Assembly (NCBI GenBank): GCA_018780645.1
Contig: JADMJJ010000007.1
Coordinates: 1 to 64,000 of the forward strand
DNA: 64,000 bases
Direction: 5' to 3'
DNA from: Burkholderiaceae bacterium
Lineage (GTDB): Bacteria; Pseudomonadota; Gammaproteobacteria; Burkholderiales; Burkholderiaceae_C
The position numbers and the translations under genes were made by a program. Of the stretch, positions 34,528 to 44,163 are shown one piece after another. How positions within the stretch are numbered: the first letter of the stretch is position 1; the number at the start of each line of letters is the position of its first letter. The notes beneath the pieces are model-generated. The model was given only the letters and a program-made list of their open reading frames with translations. It had not been told where the DNA came from and did no database searches.

Positions 34528-36747
34528 ATGAAGAGCACGTCCACGCCTGGGCATTGGGTTCATTCACTGATCGCGCTGGCCACCGCGGCCGCATGGGGCA
34601 GCGCCGCGGGGCAGACCGCGGCGGCCGAGGGCGGCAAGCCGGAGGCCGAGACGGTCATCGGACTGGAGCAGGTGGTGGTGACGGCGCAAAAGCGCATCGA
34701 GCCGCTGCAGCTGGTGCCCATCCCGGTCACCGCCTTCAGCGCCAAGCTGCTGGAGAAGACCGGCGCCGCCGATGTGCGCGACATCGCGCTGCGCACGCCC
34801 GGCTTCACGATGACGCAGTACAACGTCGGCGAGCCGCAGTACTCGATCCGCGGCGTGGGTTCGTCATCGGATTCGGCCGCCGGTGACGCCACCGTCGCCG
34901 TGTTCGTCGACGACGTCTTCATCGGCCGCCCGGCCGGTGCCAACTTCAGCTTCCTGGATCTGGAGCGCGTGGAGATACTGCGCGGCCCGCAGGGCACGCT
35001 GTTCGGCCGCAATACCTCGGGCGGGGCGATCAGTGTCACTACCGCCCGGCCGAGCCAGATCGCTTCGTCCAAGCTGTTCGCATCACTGGGCAACTACAGT
35101 TCGCAGGAGCTGGGCGTGGTGCTCAACCGCCCGCTCAGCGACAGCCTGTCGGCCAAGGTCGCGTTCGGCTACCGCAAGCACGATGGCTATTCGCGCCAGA
35201 TCGTCACCGGCGGCAGCCTCGACGGCGGCAGCAGCACTAGCGGCCGGCTTCAGCTGCTGATGGACGTCTCCAGCCGCACCAGCCTGCTGCTCAGCGCCGA
35301 CGCCGCCCGCGACCGGGGCGATGGCCTGGCGCGCGTGCCATTCCCCGTCTTCAACAACACCGCGACCGCGCCGCTGATACGCAAGCTGTACCCCGAGGGC
35401 ACCGATCTGCGCCTGGCCTATTCCGACCCGGCCTCGTTCCAGAACCGCGATGTCCAGGGCCTCAGCGCACGGGTCGAGCACGATATGGAGTTTGGCGCGC
35501 TGACCTCGATCACCGCCTACCGCGAGACGAAGCTGAATCAGTACGAAGACCTGTCCGGGCTGCCGCAGCCGCTGTGGGTGCTGAAGAACCTGGACCGCAT
35601 CAACGAGAACGCCCAGCAATGGAGCCAGGAGCTGCGCCTGTCCTCCCATGCCGGCAGCAAGTTCGCCTGGGTGACCGGCCTGTATTACTTCACCGAGAAG
35701 GTGTGGCGCGACGAGAGCTTCGAGACCAAGTTCGCGCCGCTGCCCGCGGCCGGTGGCAATGTGCTGTTCAACCAGGACGTCAAGAACACCAGCGTCGCCG
35801 CATTCGGTCAGGTGGACTATCCGCTGGCCGACAAGCTCAATATGACGCTGGGCATGCGTCAGACCCACGACCGCAAGGAGGCCGACCAGTCGGCCCGCAA
35901 CCTGGATCCCAGCGATGCCACGCCCGGCCTGCCGCTGTTCCCCGGCCAGCCGTATCACATCGTTGCCGCCAAGAGCTGGAACGCCCTGACCGGCAAGCTG
36001 GGCCTGGACTATCGCCTGGCCAAGGACCGCATGGTCTACGGCTCGATCAGCCGCGGTTACAAGTCGGGCCTGTTCCCCAGCCAGAACAACTCGGTGCAGA
36101 CGGTCGGTGTGCCGCTGGAGCCCGAGAAGGTCTGGAACTACGAGCTGGGCGTGAAAACCGAGTGGCTGGACCGGCGGCTGCGCATCAATGCCAGCGCCTT
36201 CTCGCTGGACTACAAGGACCTGCAGCAGTTCAACCTGACGCCGCAATTGGTGCTGGTGAGCTTCAATATCGACGCCAAGATCAAGGGCGCCGAGATCGAG
36301 TTGCAGGCCGCGCCGACACCGTGGCTGACGCTGGGCGGCACTATGGCCTACCTCGATAGCAAGGTCACCCGCGGCGTGTTCTCGGGCTTCAACCTGAACG
36401 GCAACCAGCTGGCCCGCGCCCCGCGCAACACCTATAGCGTGTTCGCCGAGGTCACCGGCGCCGTGGCCGGTGGCACGCTCAGCGGGCGAATCGAGTACGC
36501 CCACAAGGGCCGCTTCTACACCGATGCCGCCAACTCCGACACCAACCTGATCCAGGGCTACGGCCTGCTGGACGCGCGGCTGAGCTATCGCCCCTCGCCC
36601 AAGGGCCCGGAGTTCTCGCTGTGGGGCAAGAATCTGGCCGACAAGCTCTACCAGACCCATGTGATCGCCTTCCTGGGCAACGGCTTCTCGCTGTTCGGGG
36701 CGCCGCGCACCGTCGGCGCCTCGGTGTCCTGGAACTTCAGCAACTGA
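34528..36747 (+). CDS. TonB-dependent outer membrane receptor
   Basis: A 739-residue receptor: signal peptide (1-28), TonB-box region around EQVVVTAQKR (50-59), plug domain with SIRGVGSSSDSAAGD, VEILRGPQGTLFGRNTSGGAISV, and a 22-strand-type barrel ending in the aromatic C-terminus VSWNFSN. The QVVVTAQKR start is typical of receptors from sphingomonad and burkholderial catabolic clusters rather than siderophore loci. As first gene of the + strand series it probably imports the hydrophobic substrate degraded by the downstream enzymes. The ligand is unknown. Confidence 0.92.
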   Translation: MKSTSTPGHWVHSLIALATAAAWGSAAGQTAAAEGGKPEAETVIGLEQVVVTAQKRIEPLQLVPIPVTAFSAKLLEKTGAADVRDIALRTPGFTMTQYNVGEPQYSIRGVGSSSDSAAGDATVAVFVDDVFIGRPAGANFSFLDLERVEILRGPQGTLFGRNTSGGAISVTTARPSQIASSKLFASLGNYSSQELGVVLNRPLSDSLSAKVAFGYRKHDGYSRQIVTGGSLDGGSSTSGRLQLLMDVSSRTSLLLSADAARDRGDGLARVPFPVFNNTATAPLIRKLYPEGTDLRLAYSDPASFQNRDVQGLSARVEHDMEFGALTSITAYRETKLNQYEDLSGLPQPLWVLKNLDRINENAQQWSQELRLSSHAGSKFAWVTGLYYFTEKVWRDESFETKFAPLPAAGGNVLFNQDVKNTSVAAFGQVDYPLADKLNMTLGMRQTHDRKEADQSARNLDPSDATPGLPLFPGQPYHIVAAKSWNALTGKLGLDYRLAKDRMVYGSISRGYKSGLFPSQNNSVQTVGVPLEPEKVWNYELGVKTEWLDRRLRINASAFSLDYKDLQQFNLTPQLVLVSFNIDAKIKGAEIELQAAPTPWLTLGGTMAYLDSKVTRGVFSGFNLNGNQLARAPRNTYSVFAEVTGAVAGGTLSGRIEYAHKGRFYTDAANSDTNLIQGYGLLDARLSYRPSPKGPEFSLWGKNLADKLYQTHVIAFLGNGFSLFGAPRTVGASVSWNFSN

Positions 36748-36762
36748 CCGCGACGCAGATCC

Positions 36763-37929
36763 ATGGATGCCTATCTGATCGATGCCGTGCGCACACCGCG
36801 CGGCAAGGCCCGGCCCGATGGCGGCCTTGCCTCGCTGAGCCCGCAGGAGCTGGTGCGCCAGCTGCACGCCGCGTTGCTGCAGCGTCAGGGTGCGGCAGCG
36901 CCTTCGCCCGACGCCCTGTTGCTCGGCTGCGTGGGCCAGGTCGGCAGCCAGGGCGGTCACCTCGCGCTGGTGGCCAAGCTGCACTTGGGCCTGCCCGACG
37001 CGACCAGCGCGCTGACCTTGAACAACTACTGCGTGTCCGGCCTGACGGCCATCGGCCAGGCCGCGGCCCTGGTGCAGTCCGGCCAGGCCGAGCGGGTGCT
37101 GGCTGGCGGGGTCGAGATGATGTCGCAAGTCGGCTTCATGGCCGACCGCGCCAGCTACTACGGCGACATGAGCTTCTCGCCGCGCACCCGCTACCTGCCC
37201 GTGGCGCTGGCGGCGGACCGGCTTGCCGCGGCCGAGAGCGTGGGGCGAGCCGATCTGGACGCGGTGGCGCTGATGTCGCAGCTGCGTGCGGCGCAGGCCT
37301 CAGCGCGGCTGCAGCGCTCGCGCATCCCCATCACCCGCGCCGATGGCAGCCTGGCGCTGGCCCATGACGAGTGCGTGCGCGGGCAGACCACGGCCGAGGG
37401 CCTGGCGGCCATGGCGCCCGCCTTCGCCGGCCTGGCCGGCGACTGCGCCGCCGCATTGGACGGCGAGCAGTTCCGGCCGCTGCACACCGTGTCGCATGCG
37501 CCGCCGATGTGCGACGGCGCGGCGCTGGCGCTGATCGGCCATCAACGCAGCGCGGGCGCGCGGGCCCGCATCGTCGCCTTCGCCGAGGCGGGCGGCGACC
37601 CTGCCGTCTCGCTGCTGGCCGGCCTGGCGGCCATGGACCTGGTGCTGGCCCGCGCCGGCCTCAACCTTGCGCAGATGGACCGCATCGAATTCATGGAGGC
37701 CTTCGGCGTGACCCTGGTCAAGTTCCTGCGCGACTGGACTGTGGACCCGGCCCGCGTCAATGTCGGCGGCGGCCATCTTGCCAAGGGCCATCCGCTGGGC
37801 GCCTCGGGCGCGATTCTTGTTTCCACCCTGCTCGACGCCCTCGACGAGGCCGATGGCCGCTACGGCCTGGTGGTCTGCAGCGGTGCCTCGGGTGTGGGCG
37901 CCGCCATGATTGTTGAACGCCTGCCATGA
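36763..37929 (+). CDS. Acetyl-CoA acetyltransferase / 3-ketoacyl-CoA thiolase
   Basis: A 388-residue thiolase. The acylated nucleophile is Cys90 (NNYCVSGL); the conserved GGHLAKGHPLGASG loop gives the catalytic His and VVCSGASGVG the second Cys. Length and motifs fit degradative thiolases that release acetyl-CoA or propionyl-CoA from 3-ketoacyl-CoA. It starts 15 bases after the receptor stop. A second thiolase of a different type lies at 42928, so the pathway probably has two thiolytic steps or two chain lengths. Confidence 0.92.
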   Translation: MDAYLIDAVRTPRGKARPDGGLASLSPQELVRQLHAALLQRQGAAAPSPDALLLGCVGQVGSQGGHLALVAKLHLGLPDATSALTLNNYCVSGLTAIGQAAALVQSGQAERVLAGGVEMMSQVGFMADRASYYGDMSFSPRTRYLPVALAADRLAAAESVGRADLDAVALMSQLRAAQASARLQRSRIPITRADGSLALAHDECVRGQTTAEGLAAMAPAFAGLAGDCAAALDGEQFRPLHTVSHAPPMCDGAALALIGHQRSAGARARIVAFAEAGGDPAVSLLAGLAAMDLVLARAGLNLAQMDRIEFMEAFGVTLVKFLRDWTVDPARVNVGGGHLAKGHPLGASGAILVSTLLDALDEADGRYGLVVCSGASGVGAAMIVERLP

Positions 37930-38326
37930 GCCCAACCGAAGTGAAGCTGATCGACTTGCTTGAGGGTGGCGGTGCTTTGCGCTTCGCTGCCATTGGGTGG
38001 CAGAGGGGGCGGGGGGCCGGCCACCACGGGCTGAAGCTTGGGCCGGTCCCTTCGGCCCGACCTCCAGCTTCCTTATGCCCGCCATGGCCGGCCCCCCACC
38101 CCCTCTGCGGATGCGCTGGTGGCCGCCGATCAAGAACATGGCGCGGCGCCCACGTTGATGCCAGCAGGGACGAGGGCGTGCCGGTAGCAGCGGGCATAAG
38201 GAAGCCGGAGTCCGGCCCGTTCAGGGCCGGACAAGGCTTCAGCCCGCAGCGGCCGGCGCGCTCTCGGTCCTGCCGCCTCAGTCTTCATGTGTCGAGAGTC
38301 GCGCGCAGCGCGGTGGAGCAACCGAG
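37930..38326. other. 397-base gene-free stretch
   Basis: The only gap over 300 bases. It lies between two co-oriented genes of the catabolic set and is mostly occupied by a nested inverted-repeat element (38001-38246, separate entry). A 134-codon reading frame from 37926 overlaps the thiolase stop as ATGA but is rich in Pro/Arg/Gly, crosses both repeat arms and has no recognisable motif, so it is not called. A GGAG site at about 38314-38317 serves the next gene. Confidence 0.6.
38001..38246. repeat. Nested inverted-repeat element
   Basis: Two levels of symmetry are visible. First, a 22-base arm at 38001-38022 pairs with 38086-38107 with one mismatch (both arms end in GGCCGGCC or its complement). 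Second, the arm 38027-38082 matches the reverse complement of 38190-38246 at both ends: CGGGCTGAAGC (11 of 11) and GCTTCCTTATGCCCGC (16 of 16), with a diverged G/C-rich middle. The element could be a non-autonomous mobile repeat or a structured RNA; no ORF or target duplication was seen. Confidence 0.7.
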
Positions 38327-39298
38327 ATGAACTTCTCCGCAAACCTGAGTCCCCGGTTGCCGCTGTTTGCCGCGCCGATGTTCCTGATCTCGGGCCCCGA
38401 GCTGGTGCTGGCCGCCTGCAGGGCCGGCATCGCCGGCGCCTTCCCGACGCCCAATGCACGCAGCCCCGAAGTGCTCGAGTCATGGATGCGCACCATCACC
38501 GAGGGCCTGGTGCGTGCCCGCGACGAGCAGCCGGCCGAGAGCCTGGGCGCCTGGTGTCCCAATCTGGTGACGCACCGCTCCAACGCGCGCCTGCCGGAAG
38601 ACCTGCAGCTGGTGGCCCGCTACCAGCCGCCGGTGGTCGTCACCGCGCTGGGCAGCCCGAAGCCGGCGATCGAGGTGGTGCATGGCTATGGCGGCCGGGT
38701 GTATGCCGACGTCACCACGCCCACGCTGGCCCGCAAGGCGGTCGAGGCCGGCGCCGATGGCCTGGCCTGCATCTGTGCCGGGGCCGGCGGGCACACCGGG
38801 CAGATCAGCCCCTTTGCCTTCGTCAGCGCGGTGCGCGAGTTCTTCGATGGCCCCATCGTGCTAGGCGGCGGCGTCAGCGACGGCTGGGGCCTGGCCGGGG
38901 CGATGGCCTGCGGCGCGGACCATGTCTATATGGGCACCCGCTTCATCGCCACCGATGAGAGCCTGGCCGCACCGGCCTACAAGCAGATGCTGGTGGACGG
39001 CTCGGTGGAAGACCTGGTGGTCAGCGCCGGCATCACCGGCACGCCGGCCAGCTGGCTGAAGGCCTCGCTGCGTGCCAACGGGCTGGACCCCGACCAGCTA
39101 CCCGCCAAGCCGCCCGAGCGCAATTACGACAGCAACGAGCAGCCGGCCAGGCGCTGGTCGGAGCTGTGGGCCGCCGGCCAGGGCCTGGGCACGATACGCG
39201 CGGTGGAGCCGCTGGCCGACGTGGTGGCCCGCATCGAAGCCGAATTCATGCAGGCCCGCGCCCATCTCGCGGCCTGGACACCGGGAGGAGCGCGATGA
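38327..39298 (+). CDS. Nitronate monooxygenase-like FMN protein
   Basis: A 323-residue TIM-barrel flavoprotein of the 2-nitropropane dioxygenase family. LPLFAAPMFLISGPELVLAACRAG opens the barrel, GADGLACICAGAGGHTG contains the FMN contact and catalytic-type His, and LGGGVSDGWGLAGAMACGADHVYMGTRF is the phosphate-binding part. Family members oxidise alkyl nitronates, but related enzymes include enoyl reductase FabK-like and other flavin reductases. In this cluster an enoyl-CoA or unsaturated-chain reductase role is as likely as nitronate oxidation. A GGAG site precedes the ATG. Confidence 0.85.
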   Translation: MNFSANLSPRLPLFAAPMFLISGPELVLAACRAGIAGAFPTPNARSPEVLESWMRTITEGLVRARDEQPAESLGAWCPNLVTHRSNARLPEDLQLVARYQPPVVVTALGSPKPAIEVVHGYGGRVYADVTTPTLARKAVEAGADGLACICAGAGGHTGQISPFAFVSAVREFFDGPIVLGGGVSDGWGLAGAMACGADHVYMGTRFIATDESLAAPAYKQMLVDGSVEDLVVSAGITGTPASWLKASLRANGLDPDQLPAKPPERNYDSNEQPARRWSELWAAGQGLGTIRAVEPLADVVARIEAEFMQARAHLAAWTPGGAR

Positions 39299-39744
39299 GT
39301 GAGAACGTCCTGTTGGGCACCTGGCAGCTGCTCGGCTGGGAGATCGCCCACGCCGACGGGCGACTACCCAGCCTGCCTTTTGGCGCCGACGCCACCGGGC
39401 TGATCGTCTACAGCAGCGATGGCTGGATGAATGCCTGCATCGCCACCGCCTCGCGGCCACCACTGTCCAGCGTCAGCGTGCGCCAGGCCCCGGAGGCCGA
39501 GCGCATTGCCGCCTTCGAGAGCTTCTTCCAGTACGCCGGTCGCTACGAACTGCAGCGCGGCGAGCAGGGGCTGCAGGTGGTGCATCAGGTGACGCACGCG
39601 CTGAACCCGAACTTCGTCGGCAGCCGGCAGGTGCGCAACGTCAACTTCGATGCGCAGGGCGTGCTGACCCTGTCGGCCAGCGAAGCATTGCCGGACGGGC
39701 AGATGCGCCATCACCGCCTGCGCTGGCGGAGGGCCACGCCATGA
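39295..39744 (+). CDS. Lipocalin-like domain protein
   Basis: A 149-residue protein of the lipocalin-like (Lipocalin_5) type: LLGTWQLLGWEI at the N-terminus, GLIVYSSDGWMNACI and FFQYAGRYELQRGEQG in the middle, and VLTLSASEALPDGQMRHHRLRWRR near the end. These small cytoplasmic beta-barrels are common in aromatic and terpenoid catabolic clusters and are thought to bind hydrophobic ligands or act as isomerase-like accessories. The start ATG at 39295 overlaps the previous stop and has a GGGAGGAG site; its own stop overlaps the aldehyde dehydrogenase start (ATGA). Confidence 0.8.
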   Translation: MSENVLLGTWQLLGWEIAHADGRLPSLPFGADATGLIVYSSDGWMNACIATASRPPLSSVSVRQAPEAERIAAFESFFQYAGRYELQRGEQGLQVVHQVTHALNPNFVGSRQVRNVNFDAQGVLTLSASEALPDGQMRHHRLRWRRATP

Positions 39745-41453
39745 CTCAACACTGGTACGAGCAGCACCGACCCCGCTTCGAGCGCGCGCAGCAGGCCTGT
39801 CGCGAGCGCCACTGCTGGAGCCCGTTCGCGGAAATGCCGGGCCTTTACCCGGACGCAGCCGGCGCGCAGGCCCGGGCGCAGCAGGGCTTTGCGGCCCAAC
39901 TGGGCCGGCCTTTCGCGCTCGAGCAGCCCGGCAGCATCGGCTCGCTCGGCGAGGAGGTTTCGCCCTACACGCAGGAACCGCTGGGCATCGCCTATCCCCA
40001 GGCCGACATCGACACGCTGTTCGACGCCGCCGAGCGCGCGATGCCGGCCTGGGCCGCCGCGAGCATAGCGACGCGCATCGGCGTGCTGATGGAGCTGCTG
40101 GACCGGCTCTACCGCGAGCATCTGTTCGAGATCGCCACGGCCGTCATGCACACCGCCGGCCAGAGCGCCAATATGGCCTATGCCGGCTCGGGCGTGAACG
40201 CGCTGGATCGCGGCATCGAGGCCCTGGTGCAGGCCGAGCAGGCGATGCGCGCCGTGCCGGCGCAGGCGCGCTGGCAACGCAACTTCGGCAGCGCCCAGAT
40301 CGTGCTCGACAAGACCTACCGGCTGGTGCCGCGCGGCGTGGCCGTGTGCTTCGCCTGCGCCAGCTTTCCGACCTGGAACGCCTGGCCCTCCATGCTGGCC
40401 AGCCTGGCCACCGGCAACCCGGTGATCGTCAAGCCGCACCCGGCGTCGGTGCTGCCGATGGCGATCACCGTGCGGGTGTTGCGGCAGGTCCTGGCCGAGG
40501 CCAGCTTCGATGCGAATCTGGTCACCATGGCCCTGGACTCGACGGCCGAGCCGCTGGGCAAGCGCCTGGTCCAGCACCCGAAGACGCGCATCGTCGACTT
40601 CACCGGCAGCGCCCGCTTCGGGCAATGGGTGGAGCACCATGCGCATCCGGCGATCGTGTTCAGCGAGACCTCGGGCTGCAATACCGTGGTGCTGGAGTCG
40701 GTGGTCGATCTCGATGCCGTGCTGCGCGCGCTGGCCACCACGATGTGCCTGTTCAGCGCGCAGATGTGCACCAGCCCGCAGAACCTCTACCTGCCGCGCG
40801 CAGGCGTGCGCACGCCTGCCGGCCTGTTGCCGCTGGACGAGGTGGCGCAGCGGCTGGCGGCGGCCATCGATTCCATAGGCAGCGAGCCCAGGCGGGCGGC
40901 CATGCTGATGGCCGCCATCCAGTCGCCGCAGACGCTGGAGCTGCTGCAGCAGATGACCGTGCAGGGCGCGAGCGTCGGCCGCTTGCTGCTGGCGCCGCGC
41001 CCCTACGCCCACCCGGAGTATCCGAACGCACGCACCAGCACGCCGTTGCTGGTGCAGACCGACAAGACGCAGCGCGGGCTCTACGGCCAGGAGCGCTTCG
41101 GCCCGATCGGATTCGTCATCGCCTGCGACGACGCGGCCGATGCGCTGGCCCAGGCCACCGCCGATGTGCGCGAGTTCGGCGGCCTGACGGCCTTTGTCTA
41201 CAGCCAGGACGAGGCCTTCATCGCCGCGGCCGAGGACGCCTATGCCCGCGCGGGCGCCCAGCTGACCATCAATCTCAGCGGGCCCATGCCGCTGAACTTT
41301 GCCGCCGCCTACAGCGACTACCACGTCACCGGGCTGAACCCGGCGGGCAATGCCAGCCTGACCGACCTGGCCTTCGTGGCCGGTCGCTTTCGCATCGTGC
41401 AGTCGCGCCGACCGGCCGTTCTGCAGCCTGAACTACAGGAGACAACACCATGA
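39741..41453 (+). CDS. PaaN-like aldehyde dehydrogenase
   Basis: A 570-residue member of the aldehyde dehydrogenase superfamily with the long N-terminal region (HRPRFERAQQACRERHCWSPF) typical of PaaN-type phenylacetate-degradation proteins. Catalytic Cys343 lies in SAQMCTSPQNLY, the general-base Glu in FSETSGCN, and the cofactor region is FTGSARFGQWVE. The C-terminal hydratase domain of PaaZ is absent, so only aldehyde oxidation is expected. In this cluster it fits oxidation of the aldehyde released by the downstream carotenoid-oxygenase-like enzyme. Coupled by ATGA at both ends. Confidence 0.85.
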   Translation: MTQHWYEQHRPRFERAQQACRERHCWSPFAEMPGLYPDAAGAQARAQQGFAAQLGRPFALEQPGSIGSLGEEVSPYTQEPLGIAYPQADIDTLFDAAERAMPAWAAASIATRIGVLMELLDRLYREHLFEIATAVMHTAGQSANMAYAGSGVNALDRGIEALVQAEQAMRAVPAQARWQRNFGSAQIVLDKTYRLVPRGVAVCFACASFPTWNAWPSMLASLATGNPVIVKPHPASVLPMAITVRVLRQVLAEASFDANLVTMALDSTAEPLGKRLVQHPKTRIVDFTGSARFGQWVEHHAHPAIVFSETSGCNTVVLESVVDLDAVLRALATTMCLFSAQMCTSPQNLYLPRAGVRTPAGLLPLDEVAQRLAAAIDSIGSEPRRAAMLMAAIQSPQTLELLQQMTVQGASVGRLLLAPRPYAHPEYPNARTSTPLLVQTDKTQRGLYGQERFGPIGFVIACDDAADALAQATADVREFGGLTAFVYSQDEAFIAAAEDAYARAGAQLTINLSGPMPLNFAAAYSDYHVTGLNPAGNASLTDLAFVAGRFRIVQSRRPAVLQPELQETTP

Positions 41454-42931
41454 ACGCACGCGTCGAGCCGCTTGAGGCCTTCCAGCCCTTTGGCGAGGAC
41501 CACGGCCCCCACCTCACCGGTGCCTTTGCCCCGGTCTTCGACGAGCTGGAGTTGAGCGATCTGCCGCTAATAAAAGGCCGCATTCCGACCGATCTGAACG
41601 GCGTGTACATGCGCACCGGACCGAATCCGCGCTTTGCGCCGCAGGGCCGCTACCACCCCTTCGACGGTGACGGCATGATCCACGCCGCCCAGTTCGAGCG
41701 CGGCCGGCTGACCTACCGCAACCGCTGGGCGCGCACCGAGGGCTTTGTCGAGGAGGAGGGGGCCGGCGAGGCGCGCTTTCACGGCATACGCGAGACCCTG
41801 AAGGGCCGCGACGACAAACGCCTGAAGGACAGCGGCAACACCGACCTGGTGGGCCACGCCGGCAAGGCACTGGCGCTCTGGTACATGTCGGGCGAGGCCT
41901 GGGAGTTCGATCCGGTCACGCTCGAGACGCTGGGCAAGTCGGCGGCCATCACCCAGACCGGCGGCGCGATCTCGGCGCACGCCAAAGTGGACGAGATCAC
42001 GGGCGAGCTGATGTTCTTCGACTACGGCCTGGAGGCGCCCTATATGAGCTACGGCGTGGTTGCCGCCGATGGCAGCCTGGCCCACCATGTGCCAATAGCC
42101 CTGCCCGGCCCGCGGCTGCCACACGACATGGCGATCACCGAGCATTACTCGATCCTGCACGACCTGCCGCTGTTCCACAACCACGAGGCGCTGAAGCTGG
42201 GCCGGCACAAGATCGAGTTCCACCCGGAGATGAGCACGCGGCTGGGCGTGATCGCGCGCCATGGCGCCGGCGACTCGATCCGCTGGTTCGACTTCAGCCC
42301 CTGCTTTCTCTATCACGTCGTCAACGCCTGGGAAGAAAGTAGGGAAGGGGGCGACTGGATCGTCATGGTGGGCTGCCGCTACATGCCGGCACGCCGGGCC
42401 GACGGCACGGTGGACGCCCCGCGCACCGCGCGCGACGTGGCCGAGCTGGTGCAGCATGCGCGGCTGTGGCGCTGGGCGATGAACCTGAAGACCGGCCAGA
42501 CGCAGGAGCAGCCGCTGGATGCCGAGCGCAATGTCGAGTTCCCGACCTTCAACGCCGCGCTGGCCGGCCGGCGCACGCGCTTCGGCTATCTGTGCGACCA
42601 GCGCGAGGATGTGGTGCTGCAGTGGCCCGGCATACGCAAGTACGACCTCGACAGCGGCGAGATGCTGTCCGCCTGGTCGGATGACCGCGAGCACAGCTGG
42701 TACTCGGAGCCCTGGTTCGCGGCGGCCGACGAGCCGCAGGCCGAGGACCATGGCTATGTGATCGCCTTCCAGTGGAATGCCGCCACCCGGCAGGAGACGC
42801 TGGACATCTTCGACGCGCGAGACCTGTCCCTTGGGCCGGTCGCCCAGGTGGCGCTGCCGCGCCATATCCCGACCGGTTTCCACGGCTGCTGGATCGCCGC
42901 CTCGCGCATCGCCGGCTGGGGTGCGCGGTGA
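41450..42931 (+). CDS. Carotenoid oxygenase family dioxygenase
   Basis: A 493-residue RPE65/lignostilbene dioxygenase-family protein, a seven-bladed propeller with non-haem iron. All four iron-ligand histidines are visible: His177 (SAHAKVD), His225 (PHDMAIT), His289 (FLYHVVNAWE) and His478 (TGFHG). The family splits a C=C bond with O2, giving two carbonyls; known bacterial members act on lignostilbenes, isoeugenol or apocarotenoids. It is translationally coupled to the PaaN-like aldehyde dehydrogenase before it and to the thiolase after it, which argues that the cleavage product is oxidised and then degraded as a CoA thioester. Confidence 0.92.
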   Translation: MNARVEPLEAFQPFGEDHGPHLTGAFAPVFDELELSDLPLIKGRIPTDLNGVYMRTGPNPRFAPQGRYHPFDGDGMIHAAQFERGRLTYRNRWARTEGFVEEEGAGEARFHGIRETLKGRDDKRLKDSGNTDLVGHAGKALALWYMSGEAWEFDPVTLETLGKSAAITQTGGAISAHAKVDEITGELMFFDYGLEAPYMSYGVVAADGSLAHHVPIALPGPRLPHDMAITEHYSILHDLPLFHNHEALKLGRHKIEFHPEMSTRLGVIARHGAGDSIRWFDFSPCFLYHVVNAWEESREGGDWIVMVGCRYMPARRADGTVDAPRTARDVAELVQHARLWRWAMNLKTGQTQEQPLDAERNVEFPTFNAALAGRRTRFGYLCDQREDVVLQWPGIRKYDLDSGEMLSAWSDDREHSWYSEPWFAAADEPQAEDHGYVIAFQWNAATRQETLDIFDARDLSLGPVAQVALPRHIPTGFHGCWIAASRIAGWGAR

Positions 42932-44163
42932 GCCTGCCGACCTACATCCTCGGCGGACATCAGAGCGACTTCGCCAGGGCCTGGTCGCGTCAGGGCCAGG
43001 ACATCTCCGACATGATGCGCGAGAGCGTGCAGGGTGCGCTGGCCAGCGCCCGGATCGAGCCGGCGCAGGTGGCCAGCATCCATGTCGGCAATGCCTTCGG
43101 CGAGCTGACCCGGGGCCAGGCCCATCTGGGCGCGATGGTGGCCCAGGTGCTGCCCGAGCTGTGGGGCGTGCCGGCGATGCGCCACGAGGGCGCCTGTGCC
43201 TCGGCCTCGCTGGCGGTGCTGGCCGCGATGGCCGAGATCGAGGCCGGGCGCTACGACTGCGTGCTGGTGGTCGGTGCCGAGGAGTTCAAGAACCTGCCCG
43301 GTGACGTGGCCGCCCAGCATCAGAACTCGGCCGCCTGGCAGGGCCATGAGGATATCGATTGCCGCTTCATGTGGCCGGCCGCCTTCGGCCTGCTGGCGGG
43401 CGAGTATGAGCGGCGCTATGGCCTGGACCGCCGCCACCTGAACCGCATTGCCGAGCTCAACTACGCTCATGCCCGGCTCAATCCGCTGGCGCAGACCCGC
43501 CACTGGCAGTTCAATGAACGCAGCTTCAGCGACGACGACGAAGCCAATCCGCTGATCGAGCCCGGCACGCGCCGGCAGGACTGCGGACAGATCACCGACG
43601 GCGCCTGCAGCCTGGTGCTGGCCTCGCCCGCCTTTGCCGCCGCCCATGCCCGAAGGCTGGGCCTGCCGCTGGAGCGGCTGGCGCGCATCAGCGGCTGGGG
43701 CCACCGCAATGCCGGCCTGCGGCTTAGGACCAAGCTCGCGCGCAGCCAGTGCGAGGCCCTGGTGTTCCCCCACGTGCGTGAGGCGATAGCACAGGCCTGG
43801 CAGCGCGCCGGCGTGAGCGGGCTGGACGCCATCGACGGCATCGAGACGCACGACTGCTTCAGCATGACCGAGTACATGGCGATCGACCACTTCGGGCTCA
43901 CGCCGCCGGGCCAGAGCTGGCAGGCGGTGGAGGACGGCCGCATCGAGCGTGGCGGTGCCATGCCGATCAATCTCAGCGGCGGCCTGATCGGCTGCGGCCA
44001 TCCGGTGGGGGCCACCGGCGCCCGCATGGTGTGGGACGCGGCGCGGCAGGTCACCGACACGGCGGATGCCTGCCAGATCGAGGGTGCGCGGCGCGTGCAG
44101 ACATTGAATATTGGTGGCTCCTGCGCCACCGTGGTCAGCTTTGTGGTCGAGGGGCAGCGATGA
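42928..44163 (+). CDS. Thiolase-family protein (SCP-x/acetyl-CoA acetyltransferase type)
   Basis: A 411-residue thiolase-fold protein starting with GTG at 42928 (GTGA overlap). The nucleophile is Cys90 in HEGACASAS, the catalytic His in GCGHPVGATG and a second Cys in GGSCATVVSF. HEGACASAS and THDCFSMTEYMAI are typical of the SCP-x-like, lipid-transfer-associated thiolases found in steroid and terpenoid side-chain degradation, rather than the classical FadA type at 36763. It is coupled (ATGA) to the acyl-CoA ligase gene. Confidence 0.88.
   Translation: MSLPTYILGGHQSDFARAWSRQGQDISDMMRESVQGALASARIEPAQVASIHVGNAFGELTRGQAHLGAMVAQVLPELWGVPAMRHEGACASASLAVLAAMAEIEAGRYDCVLVVGAEEFKNLPGDVAAQHQNSAAWQGHEDIDCRFMWPAAFGLLAGEYERRYGLDRRHLNRIAELNYAHARLNPLAQTRHWQFNERSFSDDDEANPLIEPGTRRQDCGQITDGACSLVLASPAFAAAHARRLGLPLERLARISGWGHRNAGLRLRTKLARSQCEALVFPHVREAIAQAWQRAGVSGLDAIDGIETHDCFSMTEYMAIDHFGLTPPGQSWQAVEDGRIERGGAMPINLSGGLIGCGHPVGATGARMVWDAARQVTDTADACQIEGARRVQTLNIGGSCATVVSFVVEGQR

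Noticed and set aside
37926-38330. 134-codon reading frame overlapping the thiolase stop as ATGA
   Set aside because: Composition is Pro/Arg/Gly-rich, it crosses both arms of the inverted-repeat element and no motif is recognisable; the ATGA overlap alone is weak evidence.
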